Positions 32,030-42,979 are shown, numbered from the stretch's first letter. The stretch: 49,144 nucleotides of DNA from an uncultured Aquimarina sp. (GCA_947489195.1 CANLCT010000033.1:1-49144); one strand, 5' to 3'. Translations and numbers: made by a program. The notes: generated from the sequence alone by a model not told the origin.

Positions 32030-35000
32030 TTGCAACGAATAACCCACTTACAATATAGAGTATGGATGGTCTTCATTGGGCTTTTTATACTTATTAGTAC
32101 AGATGTTTTTGCTCAAGAAAAAGAGGAAACTGTTCGAGATTCGACAAGTACAACGCATTCATTTGCTAAAATGTCGTTACCCGATCCAGATAGCATTGAA
32201 AGCAAGTATGAATATGACCCTATAACGGATCGCTATAAATATTCAGAAAATTTAGGTGAATTCAGTATTAGATACCCTCTATATTTAACGCCAAAAGAGT
32301 TTCAACGCCTCATTCGTAAAGAACAGATGCGCGATTATTTTAAAGAAAAAGTAAATGCGATTTCTGGAAAAGATGTAGATGAAGAAGAAAAGAGAAAGAA
32401 TTTATTGCCAATTTTTTATGTCAACTCAGGTTTTTTTGAAACTATTTTTGGAAGTAACGAAATTGAGCTAATACCACAAGGTTCTGTTGAGGTTGATTTG
32501 GGAATACTTTTTAATAAAACTGATAATCCTTCTTTTTCACCTCAAAATCAAAGTAATTTTACCTTTGATTTTGATCAACGAATCAGCTTAAGTTTACAAG
32601 GTAATGTAGGAACACGTTTGTCTGTTTTGGCAAACTACGATACCGAATCTACTTTCGATTTTCAAAATCAACTTAAGTTAGGTTATAACCCTAATGAAGA
32701 TAGTATTTTGCAAGCACTTGAAATAGGAAATGTGAATTTGCCTTTAAATAGTTCGTTAATCCGAGGTGCTCAAAGTCTTTTTGGGGTTAAGGCACAGCTG
32801 CAGTTTGGAAAAACAACGATAACGGGAGTCTTTTCAGAACAACAATCAGATACAAGATCGGTAAGTGTTCAAGGTGGAGGCCGTGTCGATGATTTTGAAA
32901 TATTTGCATTAGATTACGATGATAACAGGCACTATTTTTTATCGCATTTTTTTAGAGATACTTATGATAAGTCTTTGGCACAGTACCCGTTTATTAATTC
33001 AAATATTCAAATAACACGTGTTCAGGTATGGATTACGAATAGGTCTAATAACTCTAGAGGCTTAACAAATGCACGTAATTTAGTAGCATTACAAGATTTA
33101 GGGGAGTCGGATAGTGAAAATATTGGATTAAGAAACGCTAGTGGAATTCCCATCGATTTTTTACGACCAGGTGTTGATGCTAATAGCTTGCCTAGAAATG
33201 AAAATAACAGACTTGATCCAAATTTAATAGGCCAGGCAAACGCTTATTTAAATAATAGAATAAGAGATATTAGTCAGATAAATGATGGGTTTAATGTACC
33301 AGCAGGTTTTAATGTGATTGAAGGGTCTGAATATTCAAGATTAGAAAATGCCCGTTTGTTAAGCGAAAATCAGTATACACTAAACACCCAGTTAGGATAT
33401 ATTTCATTAAATCAAAAATTAAATAATGATGAAATTTTAGCAGTTGCTTTCCAATATACTAAAGATGGAGAGGTGTTTCAAGTAGGTGAATTTGCTAATG
33501 ATGGAATTGCAAATACAAGCGATAACACCACTACAAATACTACAACACCACCTGTTGGAGAAGAAACTCCAGGATCAGGCTTGTCATTAACACAAGCATT
33601 GGTAGTTAAAATGCTAAAAAGCACCCAAATTACAGTAACAGAACCTGTGTGGGATTTAATGATGAAAAATATTTATGGATTAGGTGTTTTTCGTTTAAAT
33701 CAAGAGGATTTTAACCTGAATATTTTATATACAGATCCCTCTCCTGTAAATTACATAACTTCTGTAGAAAGTATAGGTGGAGTAGATCAAATTATACCTA
33801 GCCCCACTCCTAATGATGGTTTGGGAAATAGCCCGACTTTATTGAAGGTGCTTAATATGGATAAATTAAATGCCAATAATGATCCAGTAAATGGAGGTGA
33901 TGGTTTTTTTGATTATTTCCCAGGCTTAACCATAGATCCCGAAAATGGACGTATCATTTTTACTACAGTAGAGCCGTTTGGGGAACATTTATTTAGGCGT
34001 TTAAGTGGTAATCCTAATAATTTAAATCAAGATTATGACACCAGTGAAACTGGTAGAGCTAATTGGACTTTGGATCAGCAAGAATATGTTTTTGATAAAC
34101 TTTATTCTGAAACTAAGGTGCAAGCGCAATTGGAGCAAGCAGATAAAAATAAGTTTCAATTAAAAGGACGTTACAAAACCTCAGGGCAAGATTGTATTAG
34201 TATCGGTGCCTTTAACGTGCCAAGAGGTTCGGTTACCGTTACAGCTGGGGGGCGAGTATTACAAGAAGGAATTGACTTTTCGGTTAATTATCAAATAGGT
34301 TGTGTCGAAATTTTAGACGAAGCTTTAAAGGCATCTAATACACCTATTGACATTTCTACTGAAAATAATGCAGTATTTGGGCAACAGGTGAAACGTTTTT
34401 CAGGGATTAATGTAGAGCATAAATTTTCTGAAAATTTTGTGTTAGGCGGAACCTTAATTAATTTAAGAGAGCGTCCACTAACTCAAAAATCAAATTTGAA
34501 CTTTGAGCCAATTAATAATACCATTGTTGGTTTAAATACGAACTTCTCAACTGAGGTTCCTTTTTTAACACGTATGGTAAACAAATTACCAAATATAGAT
34601 ACAGAAGCACCATCAAACTTTTCTTTTAGAGGGGAGTTTGCATATTTATTTGCAAATGCACCTAAAGCTGCCGATTTTAATGGTGAAGTAACTTCGTATA
34701 TCGATGATTTCGAAGGTTCGCAATCTCGAATTAGCGTAATGTCACCACTTTCGTGGGAATTATCGAGTATCCCTATTGGTTTTGAAAGTACTCAGCCCGG
34801 ATTTAAAAGAGCAGGTTTATCATGGTACTCTATTGATCCTGTTTTTTATAATACCAGAAGACCAAGTGGAATTACTAACGAAAGTATTTCGCAACAGGAA
34901 ACTAGAAGAATATTGGCTACTGAAATTTTTGGCGAAAGACAAATAGCTCAAAACCAAACGCGCGCTATTTTTACACTCGATTTACATTACAGGCCAGACG

Positions 35001-38000
35001 AAAAAGGGCCATACAATTACGATCAAAATTTTAATGCGGCTTCAGATAATTTTGGAGGTATTACAAGGGCGCTAACCACTACCAATTTTGAGCAAGCTAA
35101 TATTGAATTTTTAGAATTTTGGATGTTGGATCCTTTTTTTGAATCTGATATTAATAAAAATGGTGCAGATAGGGGGAGACTAGTATTTAACATCGGTAAT
35201 ATTAGTGAAGATGTGTTGCCAGATAACCGTAAGTTATACGAAAATGGGCTACCTGAAAATAATATAGCTTACATGCAAAATGCGGAAACTTTACAATATC
35301 GAGATGGTGATTTTGGAAGAGTGCCACAAAATCAATCTTTAGTGTACGCATTTGATACCGAAGGGGGAGAAAGAGCACAACAAGATGTTGGGTTTGATGG
35401 ATTGAATGATGGGGAAGAACTCAACTTTGTAAGGTCAAAATTTGGAAATGATGTGGCTACAAGCTTGAGTGCTCAAAGTTCGGATATATCAAATGATAAT
35501 TACCAATCATTTTTAATAGGAAGCAGTTCTTCAATTCTTGAGCGTTACCAAAGATTTAATGGAATAGAAGGAAATTCATTTACAGAGGTGTCAAATGATA
35601 ATAGAGGAAGTACTACCTTGCCTACGGTTGAAGATGTGAATAGAGACAACACCATGAATACCATTGATAGTTATTTTGAATATACTATTGATATTAGTCC
35701 TGAAAGTTTAACAATAGATAATCCGTTGATAACGGAAATAGTAGAGAGAGATAATATTCAATTAGCTGTAGAGAACAGAAGGATATCAGCAAAGTGGATT
35801 CAATTTAAAATTCCTTTAGGGAACACCAATTTGGAAACTTCAGTTAACTCTGGAAAGGAATTAAGAACAGCTAAACCTGATGCTGAAAGTATAAGTGATT
35901 TGCGTTCTGCTCGTTTTATGCGTATGTATGTTACAGGTTTTCAAGAAGAAACGTTATTGCGTTTAGGTACATTGGATTTAGTACGTAGTACGTACAGAGA
36001 GTATACGCAAATACCAACTTCGACTGATGATGAAGTTATTAGAGGTGGTATAGATACACATGGTTTAAATGAAAGTTTAAGAAATGCAGATGCTAACATA
36101 ACTGATTTTTCAGCTTCATCAGTGAGTGTGGAAGAAAATCCAGACTATCAAACTCCACCAGGAATTGTTAGGGAGCAATTAAATAATAATAACACCATTT
36201 TATCACAAGATGAGCGTTCGTTGGCATTAACAGTTGATGAATTAGAGGCGCAAGATGGTCGAGCCGTATTTAATAATTTTAATATTGATATGCGTCAGTA
36301 TGAAAATTTAGAATTGTTTATTCATGCAGAAGCCTTGCCAGGAAAAAGTCTTGGAGATGGTGAAGTAAGTGCTATTGTTCGTTTAGGTAATGATTTTACA
36401 GATAATTTTTATCAAATAGAGCTTCCTTTAGAGGTAAGTCAGGGAGTGTCTCAAAATCAATTATGGCCCGAAGCGAATAACTTTAATTTGCCTTTAGAAT
36501 TATTGCAGAAAATTAAGGCTAATATTAGGTCTGTTAATGATGATGGAACACCAAGGTTTGATAGATCAGCGCTTAATTTTTTTAATGAAAATTTGGATCT
36601 AATAAATGAAACAGAAACTGTTGAGTCGGGTGAGCTTAAAATTGGAATTAAAGGAAATCCTAGTTTTGGAAATGTTCGTGTACTTATGTTGGGTGTAAAA
36701 AATAATTCAGTCAATAATACGAATAAGAGTGTTCAAGTTTGGTTTAATGAAATGCGCTTAAGTGGACTTAGAAATCAAGGTGGATGGGCAGCAGTGGCTA
36801 ATGTGGATGCCAATATTGCTGATTTTGCTAACATTACCGCTTCGGGTCGTTTAAGTACAGTTGGTTTTGGTGGTGTGGAGCAAGGACCAAACGAACGTAG
36901 CACCGATGATATTAAACAATATGACTTTACAACAAGTGTGCAGTTAGGGCAGTTATTTCCTAAAAAATGGGGATTTCAAATACCTGTTACTTATAGTAGA
37001 GGCGAGGAATTAATTACACCACAATACGATCCTTTAGATCAAGATTTGATTTTGGAAGACGTGCTGGATAGTGCGGGAAGTAACAGAAGTGAAATAGAAG
37101 AACGTTCAACAGATTATACTAAAAGGCAAAGTATTAGTTTGATTGGGTTACGTAAAGAGCGTGTAGGTGAAAAAAAACCAATGCCTTATGATATTGAAAA
37201 CTTGAGTTTTTCAACGACATATAACCAAACTGATCATCGCGATTTTGAAATTGAAAAAGCATTAGATCAAAGTTTTAATGCAAGTGCTACTTATAACTAT
37301 AGTTTTGCACCATGGAGTATTGAGCCTTTAAAAAAGGTGAAGTTTTTGAGTAAATCAAAACATTTACAATTCTTAAAAGATTTTAATTTTAATCCATTTC
37401 CAACAAATATTAGTGTTACATCTGGTTTGAATAGGCGTTTTAATAGTCAGAAATTTAGAGATGTTTCTTTAACACCAGGGAGTCTCGAAATTCCAGCGCT
37501 TAAGCAACGTAATTTCTTATTTGATTGGCAATATGCGTTGAATTATAATTTAACAAAATCGTTTAATTTTAATTTTACGTCATCGGTTAATCGAATTGTA
37601 AGGAATTATTTAGATGCCAATAATAATGTTATTGATGATATTGGCATTTGGGATGGACTTACTAATATTGGAGACCCCAATAATCATAACCAAAGTTTAC
37701 AAGTTAATTACGAATTGCCATTTAAAAAATTTCCAGCCTTAGCATTTATAAAATCGGCGTATTCCTATACAGGTAATTTCCAATGGCAAAAAGGAAGTGA
37801 TATTTTTAGGAGTTTGACTGAAACTGAAATACAAATAGATCCTGTGACTGGACAAGAAGTAGAAGTGCAGGTGCCAATACCTGATCAAGGTAACACAATT
37901 CAAAATTCAGGAGTACATCGTTTAAATACATCCTTGGATTTATCTAAGTTTTACAAAGGCATAGGTTTGGTTAAAAAGACTTCGAACCAAAAGAAAAAGA

Positions 38001-39490
38001 AGCGTAAAAAGAAGAAAAAAGATTCGCTAGGGGTAGCTACAGTAAAAGTAGCACCAAGAACTATTGAAAGTAGAAGGAAAATTAATCCTAAAAAGCTAAA
38101 CACAAAAAATAAAATTTATAATACAGGAGTAGGAATTATTACTTCGCTAAAAAGATTAAATATTAATTTTCAAAATGATTCAGGAACCGTGCTTCCAGGG
38201 TATACTAATAATATTGGCTTTTTAGGTACATTGAAACCATCAACAGGTTTTGTTTTTGGTGGTCAAGCAGATGTAAGGCAAGAGGCTGCACGTAGGGGGT
38301 GGTTAACATTTTATGATGAATTTAATCAGCAATATCAAAACAGAACGGCAAATCAATTAGATGTTCAAGGAACGGTAGAACCCTTTAAAAATTTCAAAAT
38401 TGATATAACAGCCAATAGAGCCAAAGCAACTACCTACACAGAAAACTTTAGGGTAGACGAAATTATTGATGGTCAATTTGAATACAATTCACTTACGCCA
38501 AATACGTTTGGTAACTATAGCATTTCGACGATATTACTCAGAACGGCGTTTCAAAAAAGTAATGAGAATACATCACAAGCATTTGAAGACTTTAAAGCTA
38601 ACAGGGTAATAATAGCAAACCGATTAGCAGGAGCCAATGCACCAAGAGCAACAGATGCTAATGGGAATGAAACGGTATATCCTGTAGGTTTTGGTCCTAA
38701 TAATCAAGCGGTATTATTACCGGCATTTTTAGCGGCCTATTCGGGTAAAAGTGCAGATAAAATTAGTTTGGGGGCCTTTAGAGATGTGCCATTGCCAAAC
38801 TGGAGTATGAAATATACAGGATTAATGAAAGTAAAGTGGTTTAAAAAACGCTTTAAACGTTTTTCATTAGCTCATGGATACCGTTCAGATTTTACCATAA
38901 ATCGATTCCAATCTAACCTAGAGTTTGATGCTTCTGATACAGGAGCAGAACGTTTTGATCAAGGTGGAAATGTTAAAAATGAATTGCTTTTTGGTAACGT
39001 GAATTTAACAGAGCAGTTTAGTCCGTTGTTAAAAGTTGATTTAGAAACTAAAAGTTCTATAAAAGTATCTACCGAAATTAGAAGAGACAGAGCTTTGTCA
39101 TTTAGTTTTGATAATAGTTTGTTAACTGAAGTAAGCGGAAGTGAGTATGTTATTGGATTAGGCTACCGGGTTAAAGATATTACATTTGCAACACGTTTAG
39201 GAAGTAAAGGAGGAAGGCGAAGAGTTATAAAAAGTGACTTGAATTTAAAGGCAGATTTGTCTTTACGTCAAAACGAAACGGTGATTAGAAACTTAGAGGT
39301 AGATAACAGCCAGGTAACCTCAGGTCAGGATATTTATAGTATTCGACTTACTGCTGATTATGCCTTAAGTAAAAACTTAACAGGATTATTCTTTTATGAT
39401 CATACTTTTTCACAATTTTCAGTGTCTACAGCATTTCCACAAACCAATATACGAAGTGGTTTTACATTAAGGTATAACTTTGGAAATTAA
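32030..39490 (+). CDS. sprA: T9SS outer-membrane translocon SprA/Sov
   Basis: A 2486-residue protein, the very large beta-barrel through which T9SS cargo crosses the outer membrane. A signal peptide (about 1-28) is followed by SprA N-terminal segments, long beta-rich stretches, and a C-terminus ending FTLRYNFGN with an aromatic/polar alternation typical of outer-membrane barrels. A strongly basic stretch (KKKKRKKKKKDS) occurs near residues 1985-2000. The length fits the family (about 2400-2500 in Flavobacterium). The start is 4 bp after ruvA. It serves the T9SS-domain proteins in this window. Confidence 0.96.
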   Translation: MQRITHLQYRVWMVFIGLFILISTDVFAQEKEETVRDSTSTTHSFAKMSLPDPDSIESKYEYDPITDRYKYSENLGEFSIRYPLYLTPKEFQRLIRKEQMRDYFKEKVNAISGKDVDEEEKRKNLLPIFYVNSGFFETIFGSNEIELIPQGSVEVDLGILFNKTDNPSFSPQNQSNFTFDFDQRISLSLQGNVGTRLSVLANYDTESTFDFQNQLKLGYNPNEDSILQALEIGNVNLPLNSSLIRGAQSLFGVKAQLQFGKTTITGVFSEQQSDTRSVSVQGGGRVDDFEIFALDYDDNRHYFLSHFFRDTYDKSLAQYPFINSNIQITRVQVWITNRSNNSRGLTNARNLVALQDLGESDSENIGLRNASGIPIDFLRPGVDANSLPRNENNRLDPNLIGQANAYLNNRIRDISQINDGFNVPAGFNVIEGSEYSRLENARLLSENQYTLNTQLGYISLNQKLNNDEILAVAFQYTKDGEVFQVGEFANDGIANTSDNTTTNTTTPPVGEETPGSGLSLTQALVVKMLKSTQITVTEPVWDLMMKNIYGLGVFRLNQEDFNLNILYTDPSPVNYITSVESIGGVDQIIPSPTPNDGLGNSPTLLKVLNMDKLNANNDPVNGGDGFFDYFPGLTIDPENGRIIFTTVEPFGEHLFRRLSGNPNNLNQDYDTSETGRANWTLDQQEYVFDKLYSETKVQAQLEQADKNKFQLKGRYKTSGQDCISIGAFNVPRGSVTVTAGGRVLQEGIDFSVNYQIGCVEILDEALKASNTPIDISTENNAVFGQQVKRFSGINVEHKFSENFVLGGTLINLRERPLTQKSNLNFEPINNTIVGLNTNFSTEVPFLTRMVNKLPNIDTEAPSNFSFRGEFAYLFANAPKAADFNGEVTSYIDDFEGSQSRISVMSPLSWELSSIPIGFESTQPGFKRAGLSWYSIDPVFYNTRRPSGITNESISQQETRRILATEIFGERQIAQNQTRAIFTLDLHYRPDEKGPYNYDQNFNAASDNFGGITRALTTTNFEQANIEFLEFWMLDPFFESDINKNGADRGRLVFNIGNISEDVLPDNRKLYENGLPENNIAYMQNAETLQYRDGDFGRVPQNQSLVYAFDTEGGERAQQDVGFDGLNDGEELNFVRSKFGNDVATSLSAQSSDISNDNYQSFLIGSSSSILERYQRFNGIEGNSFTEVSNDNRGSTTLPTVEDVNRDNTMNTIDSYFEYTIDISPESLTIDNPLITEIVERDNIQLAVENRRISAKWIQFKIPLGNTNLETSVNSGKELRTAKPDAESISDLRSARFMRMYVTGFQEETLLRLGTLDLVRSTYREYTQIPTSTDDEVIRGGIDTHGLNESLRNADANITDFSASSVSVEENPDYQTPPGIVREQLNNNNTILSQDERSLALTVDELEAQDGRAVFNNFNIDMRQYENLELFIHAEALPGKSLGDGEVSAIVRLGNDFTDNFYQIELPLEVSQGVSQNQLWPEANNFNLPLELLQKIKANIRSVNDDGTPRFDRSALNFFNENLDLINETETVESGELKIGIKGNPSFGNVRVLMLGVKNNSVNNTNKSVQVWFNEMRLSGLRNQGGWAAVANVDANIADFANITASGRLSTVGFGGVEQGPNERSTDDIKQYDFTTSVQLGQLFPKKWGFQIPVTYSRGEELITPQYDPLDQDLILEDVLDSAGSNRSEIEERSTDYTKRQSISLIGLRKERVGEKKPMPYDIENLSFSTTYNQTDHRDFEIEKALDQSFNASATYNYSFAPWSIEPLKKVKFLSKSKHLQFLKDFNFNPFPTNISVTSGLNRRFNSQKFRDVSLTPGSLEIPALKQRNFLFDWQYALNYNLTKSFNFNFTSSVNRIVRNYLDANNNVIDDIGIWDGLTNIGDPNNHNQSLQVNYELPFKKFPALAFIKSAYSYTGNFQWQKGSDIFRSLTETEIQIDPVTGQEVEVQVPIPDQGNTIQNSGVHRLNTSLDLSKFYKGIGLVKKTSNQKKKKRKKKKKDSLGVATVKVAPRTIESRRKINPKKLNTKNKIYNTGVGIITSLKRLNINFQNDSGTVLPGYTNNIGFLGTLKPSTGFVFGGQADVRQEAARRGWLTFYDEFNQQYQNRTANQLDVQGTVEPFKNFKIDITANRAKATTYTENFRVDEIIDGQFEYNSLTPNTFGNYSISTILLRTAFQKSNENTSQAFEDFKANRVIIANRLAGANAPRATDANGNETVYPVGFGPNNQAVLLPAFLAAYSGKSADKISLGAFRDVPLPNWSMKYTGLMKVKWFKKRFKRFSLAHGYRSDFTINRFQSNLEFDASDTGAERFDQGGNVKNELLFGNVNLTEQFSPLLKVDLETKSSIKVSTEIRRDRALSFSFDNSLLTEVSGSEYVIGLGYRVKDITFATRLGSKGGRRRVIKSDLNLKADLSLRQNETVIRNLEVDNSQVTSGQDIYSIRLTADYALSKNLTGLFFYDHTFSQFSVSTAFPQTNIRSGFTLRYNFGN

Positions 39491-39693
39491 TGAAGTGTAA
39501 GTATTTGAATAATGTGATAGCGTTAAAGTTTTTTGTAGACAAGTATTTTTACGTTGTATGTAAATGATTTTTCTTAAAAAAATTAAATAGTTAATTGAAT
39601 AAATTATTTTAATGTTTAATTTGCAGTATTGACTAAACGATAACAAATGGGATGCATTTGTTGGTATGTAAAAAAGTAATTTAAAGTATTTTT

Positions 39694-40074
39694 ATGGAAT
39701 TTCCTTCAGAATTAAAGTACACCAAGGAGCATGAATGGGTAAGTATCGATGGTGATATCGCTACTATTGGAATCACAGATTTCGCACAAAGTGAGTTGGG
39801 CGATATTGTATATGTAGAAGTAGAAACATTAGATGAAACATTAGATCAAGATGAGGTTTTTGGTAGTGTTGAAGCTGTTAAAACTGTATCTGATTTGTTT
39901 TTGCCCCTTTCGGGAGAAATTGTTGAGTTTAATGAAGGTTTGGAAGACGATCCAGAACTGGTAAATACCGATCCATATGGAAAAGGATGGATGATAAAGT
40001 TGAAAATTAGTGACGCTACGCAAATTGAAGCTTTAATGAGTGCTGAAGATTATAAAGCATTGGTAAATGCGTAA
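39694..40074 (+). CDS. gcvH: Glycine cleavage system H protein
   Basis: A 126-residue lipoyl carrier that shuttles the aminomethyl group between P, T and L proteins. KYTKEHEWV near the start and GSVEAVKTVSDL (lipoyl lysine K63) are diagnostic. The C-terminal PYGKGWMIKLK is also typical. Its stop overlaps the VanZ-like gene start by 8 bp, so they are co-transcribed; the functional link is unclear. Confidence 0.96.
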   Translation: MEFPSELKYTKEHEWVSIDGDIATIGITDFAQSELGDIVYVEVETLDETLDQDEVFGSVEAVKTVSDLFLPLSGEIVEFNEGLEDDPELVNTDPYGKGWMIKLKISDATQIEALMSAEDYKALVNA

Positions 40075-40468
40075 AGCATTAGCTTTTGCAGCCTATGCAT
40101 ATGTGGTATTTATTGTGGTAGTTTCTTTGTCAAAGTTTGTTATTGGAATTTTGCCAAGAGATGTACCCAATAGTGATAAATACGCTCATGCCATTGCTTA
40201 TATGTTGTTTGTTGTTATATGGGGAGCATTTTTAGGTAGTGATGTAGATGTGGTATCAAAAGCACATTATATAAAAAAAATAGTTAAAGCTTTTGTGTTT
40301 GGTGTGTTATTTGGAGTGCTTATGGAAATAGCTCAGTGGACACTAACATCATACAGGCAATTTGATGTGTTAGATATGTTGGCAAATACATTAGGAGCAG
40401 TTTTTGGCTTGCTTATAATGCGTTTGTCATTAAAATATTTCAGTTTAATAAAAAAAAGTGGGTACTAG
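40067..40468 (+). CDS. VanZ-like membrane protein
   Basis: A 133-residue protein with about four transmembrane helices. It contains the VanZ-family pattern SDKYAHAIAYMLF (D-K-x-x-H) near residues 35-47 and the conserved EIAQ motif in LMEIAQWTLTSYRQFDVLDMLANTLGAVFG. Function in most bacteria is unknown. It overlaps gcvH by 8 bp. Confidence 0.82.
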   Translation: MRKALAFAAYAYVVFIVVVSLSKFVIGILPRDVPNSDKYAHAIAYMLFVVIWGAFLGSDVDVVSKAHYIKKIVKAFVFGVLFGVLMEIAQWTLTSYRQFDVLDMLANTLGAVFGLLIMRLSLKYFSLIKKSGY

Positions 40469-40525
40469 ATTTTTTTATTCCTTAATAAATTAGCTATTTT
40501 TACTCACGACTAACGAATAAATCTT

Positions 40526-41263
40526 ATGAATTTAAAAAAGAATCCAAAAGCCGACCTTAGAAGCAAGAGTACGCTCTTCTTTCAAGTGGGTTTAATATTG
40601 GTTTTGTTGTTGACATGGGGAGGTATTGAATACAAAACTTACGACCGTCAAATAATAGAAGAGGAAGACTTTGAACTTGTTGTTGAAGAAGAGGAAGACA
40701 TTCCGATTACAAAGATGGTTTTTAGAAAACCGCCTCCACCGCCACCACCGCCACCATCAATTGAGATTATTGAGGTGATTGATGATAAAGAGCCTGAGCC
40801 AGAAACAGTTTTTGAAGAAACGGATGTGGAAGAGGAAGAAGATATTCCAGATGAAGTTCCTGATTTTACAGCTGATGAAGGTGACGGAGAAGAAGAAATA
40901 GGAGATGTGCCATTTGCATTAATTTCTGAATCACCAACTTTCCCAGGTTGTGAAAAAGAGCGAGGAAACGCAGCTAAGAAAGCCTGTATGGAAAAGAAGA
41001 TTCAAAAATTTGTGAATCGTAAATTTAATACTGACTTAGGTTCAGAATTAGGATTGTCGGGTGTACAACGAATCTTCGTGATGTTTAAAATTGATAAAAA
41101 AGGAGATATTGTAGATGTGAGAGCAAGAGCACCGCATCCTAGATTAATGAAAGAAGCGCAAAGAGTGGTTTCGCTATTGCCTAAAATGAAACCAGGAAAG
41201 CAAAGAGATAAAACGGTTGGTGTACTTTATAACTTACCAATAACATTTAGGGTAGAAGATTAA
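40526..41263 (+). CDS. TonB-family energy transducer
   Basis: A 245-residue TonB-like protein. A single N-terminal transmembrane helix (about 15-33, FFQVGLILVLLLTWGGIEY) is followed by an acidic region, an eight-proline run (about 70-77), another acidic stretch and a C-terminal TonB_C domain (about 160-245, with VFMFKIDKKGDIVDVRARAP). It couples the proton-motive force via ExbBD to outer-membrane receptors; its receptor is unknown. It ends at a strong terminator. Confidence 0.88.
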   Translation: MNLKKNPKADLRSKSTLFFQVGLILVLLLTWGGIEYKTYDRQIIEEEDFELVVEEEEDIPITKMVFRKPPPPPPPPPSIEIIEVIDDKEPEPETVFEETDVEEEEDIPDEVPDFTADEGDGEEEIGDVPFALISESPTFPGCEKERGNAAKKACMEKKIQKFVNRKFNTDLGSELGLSGVQRIFVMFKIDKKGDIVDVRARAPHPRLMKEAQRVVSLLPKMKPGKQRDKTVGVLYNLPITFRVED

Positions 41264-41292
41264 TTTTTTATCTGTAAACAATTACATAAGTG

Positions 41293-41325
41293 AAAAAGAC
41301 TATCTGAAGAGATGGTCTTTTTTTA
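41293..41325 (+). terminator. Intrinsic terminator after tonB-like gene
   Basis: Stem AGACTATCT/AGATGGTCT with GAAG loop (41297-41318), then seven or more T residues. Confidence 0.88.
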
Positions 41326-41410
41326 TGTGTATATTTTGGGTTTAAGAAAGCCAGCTTTTTTACAATTGTTAATACCTGCTATAAATATTGGAGGTAAGGT
41401 TTTTATAGGC

Positions 41411-41418
41411 TATCTTTG
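41411..41418 (+). promoter_or_regulatory. Promoter core of the cytochrome oxidase cluster
   Basis: TATCTTTG, exact TAnnTTTG. It contains the upstream-most TTG (41416) of the ctaB reading frame, which therefore cannot be the translation start. Confidence 0.7.
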
Positions 41419-41451
41419 CAGCTCAAAAAAAAGCCCAAATATTCACCTATT

Positions 41452-42354
41452 TTGAGTGTAGTAGAAATTCAAGAAGCCAAAGTTTCTTTTGGTACAGATT
41501 TTAAAGAAATAACTAAAGTTCGTTTAGCTGTAAGTGTCGTTTTTTCTGCCATAGCAGGATATTTACTTGCGGCAGATACGGTGGTTTTTTTAGAGCTATT
41601 TATTTTAGCAATAGGTGGTTATTGTATGGTGGGTGCCTCTAATGCATTTAATCAAATTATAGAGCGTGATTTGGATGCATTAATGAAACGAACAAAAAAC
41701 AGACCTATTCCTTCGGGAAGAATGTCTGTGAATACAGCTTTTGTCATTGCAGTTGTACTTACAGCTTTAGGTTTGACATTGTTGTATTATTTGAATCCAA
41801 AAACAGCAATGTTTGGTGCCATTTCTATTTTTTGTTACGTTAGTTTATATACGCCATTAAAAACAAAAACTCCATTAGCAGTTTTTGTTGGAGCTATTCC
41901 GGGGGCTATTCCTTTTATGTTAGGTTGGGTTGCTGCAACAGGTGAGTTTGGAATTGAACCAGGGACCTTATTCATGATTCAATTTTTTTGGCAGTTTCCA
42001 CATTTTTGGGCTATCGGTTGGTTTTTATTTGATGATTATAAAAAAGGAGGCTTTTTTATGCTTCCTACAGGAAAAAAAGATAAAACTACCGCAGTACAAA
42101 TAATCATTTATACTATTTGGACTATAGCTTGTTCTTTAATTCCAGTTTTTGGAAAAACAGGTAAATTAGAAATAAGTATAGTGTCAGGAGTTTTAGTATT
42201 TGGATTAGGAATGTATATGCTTAAAGGAGCAATTAATTTATATAAAGTAAGAACAGAGCAAGCTGCAAAAAAGCTAATGTTAGTTAGTGTGCTTTATATA
42301 AGTGTACTGCAGATAATTTATGTAGCAGACAAATTTATAACGCAATGGATTTAA
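41452..42354 (+). CDS. ctaB: Protoheme IX farnesyltransferase (haem O synthase)
   Basis: An about 300-residue integral membrane prenyltransferase that makes haem O from haem B for haem-copper oxidases. Diagnostic blocks are ASNAFNQIIERDLDALMKRTKNRP (N-x-x-x-D-x-x-x-D metal site) and YTPLKTKTPLAVFVGAIPGA. Nine or so TM segments. No ATG precedes the conserved region. The first TTG in frame (41416) lies inside the promoter core at 41411-41418, so I take the TTG at 41452 as the start. The end overlaps the next gene by 10 bp. Confidence 0.9.
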   Translation: MSVVEIQEAKVSFGTDFKEITKVRLAVSVVFSAIAGYLLAADTVVFLELFILAIGGYCMVGASNAFNQIIERDLDALMKRTKNRPIPSGRMSVNTAFVIAVVLTALGLTLLYYLNPKTAMFGAISIFCYVSLYTPLKTKTPLAVFVGAIPGAIPFMLGWVAATGEFGIEPGTLFMIQFFWQFPHFWAIGWFLFDDYKKGGFFMLPTGKKDKTTAVQIIIYTIWTIACSLIPVFGKTGKLEISIVSGVLVFGLGMYMLKGAINLYKVRTEQAAKKLMLVSVLYISVLQIIYVADKFITQWI

Positions 42355-42926
42355 CAGAAGGGACATTTCAAGAAAAAAATGAACGCGCCAAAATTAGCAT
42401 GATGTGGTTTGCTATGATCAGCATGTTTATGACATTTGCTGGTTTGTTAAGTGCATACATTGTGAGTAGTAAGCGAGAAGATTGGTTAATTGACTTTCAG
42501 TTACCAAATGTGTTTGTTGTTAGTTTAGCTACCATTTTTTTAAGTAGTATCTGTTTTTATTTAGCAAAAAAAGCCATTGTAAATGAACAAAAGAAATTAG
42601 CTACAAGTATGTTGTTTGCTACTTTTGCTACAGGGGTGCTATTTGTGTGGTTGCAATTTAAAGGTTTTGGCGAAATTTTAGATTTGAATTTACATCCAAC
42701 AGGAGGTGCTTCAAACGTAAAAACATCGTTTATTTATATTATTGTTTTTGTACATTTATTGCATATAGTTGGAGGTTTATTGGTGCTTACAATTACTATA
42801 AAGAATCATTTGCTTGATAAGTATACGAAAAACAACCATTTAGGAATTACTCTTGCAGGAATGTATTGGCATTTTGTAGATGTATTATGGGTATGTCTCT
42901 TTTGCTTTTTATATTTCATGAGATAA
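42345..42926 (+). CDS. Cytochrome c oxidase subunit III-type protein (short)
   Basis: A 193-residue, five-TM haem-copper oxidase subunit III (CyoC/CtaE type). The C-terminal MYWHFVDVLWVCLFCFLYFM is the family's WHFVD-WxxxF signature. It overlaps ctaB by 10 bp and is followed by a second, longer subunit III gene. Paired subunit III genes are common in Bacteroidota aa3/caa3-type clusters. Confidence 0.88.
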   Translation: MDLTEGTFQEKNERAKISMMWFAMISMFMTFAGLLSAYIVSSKREDWLIDFQLPNVFVVSLATIFLSSICFYLAKKAIVNEQKKLATSMLFATFATGVLFVWLQFKGFGEILDLNLHPTGGASNVKTSFIYIIVFVHLLHIVGGLLVLTITIKNHLLDKYTKNNHLGITLAGMYWHFVDVLWVCLFCFLYFMR

Positions 42927-42936
42927 TAAATTTCCT

Positions 42937-42944
42937 TACTTTTG
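42937..42944 (+). promoter_or_regulatory. Internal promoter core before subunit III
   Basis: TACTTTTG, exact TAnnTTTG, 36 bp before the ATG at 42980; may boost the downstream two subunit genes. Confidence 0.55.
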
Positions 42945-42979
42945 TCGAATAATTAACTAATAAACTAGTAAAATTACTT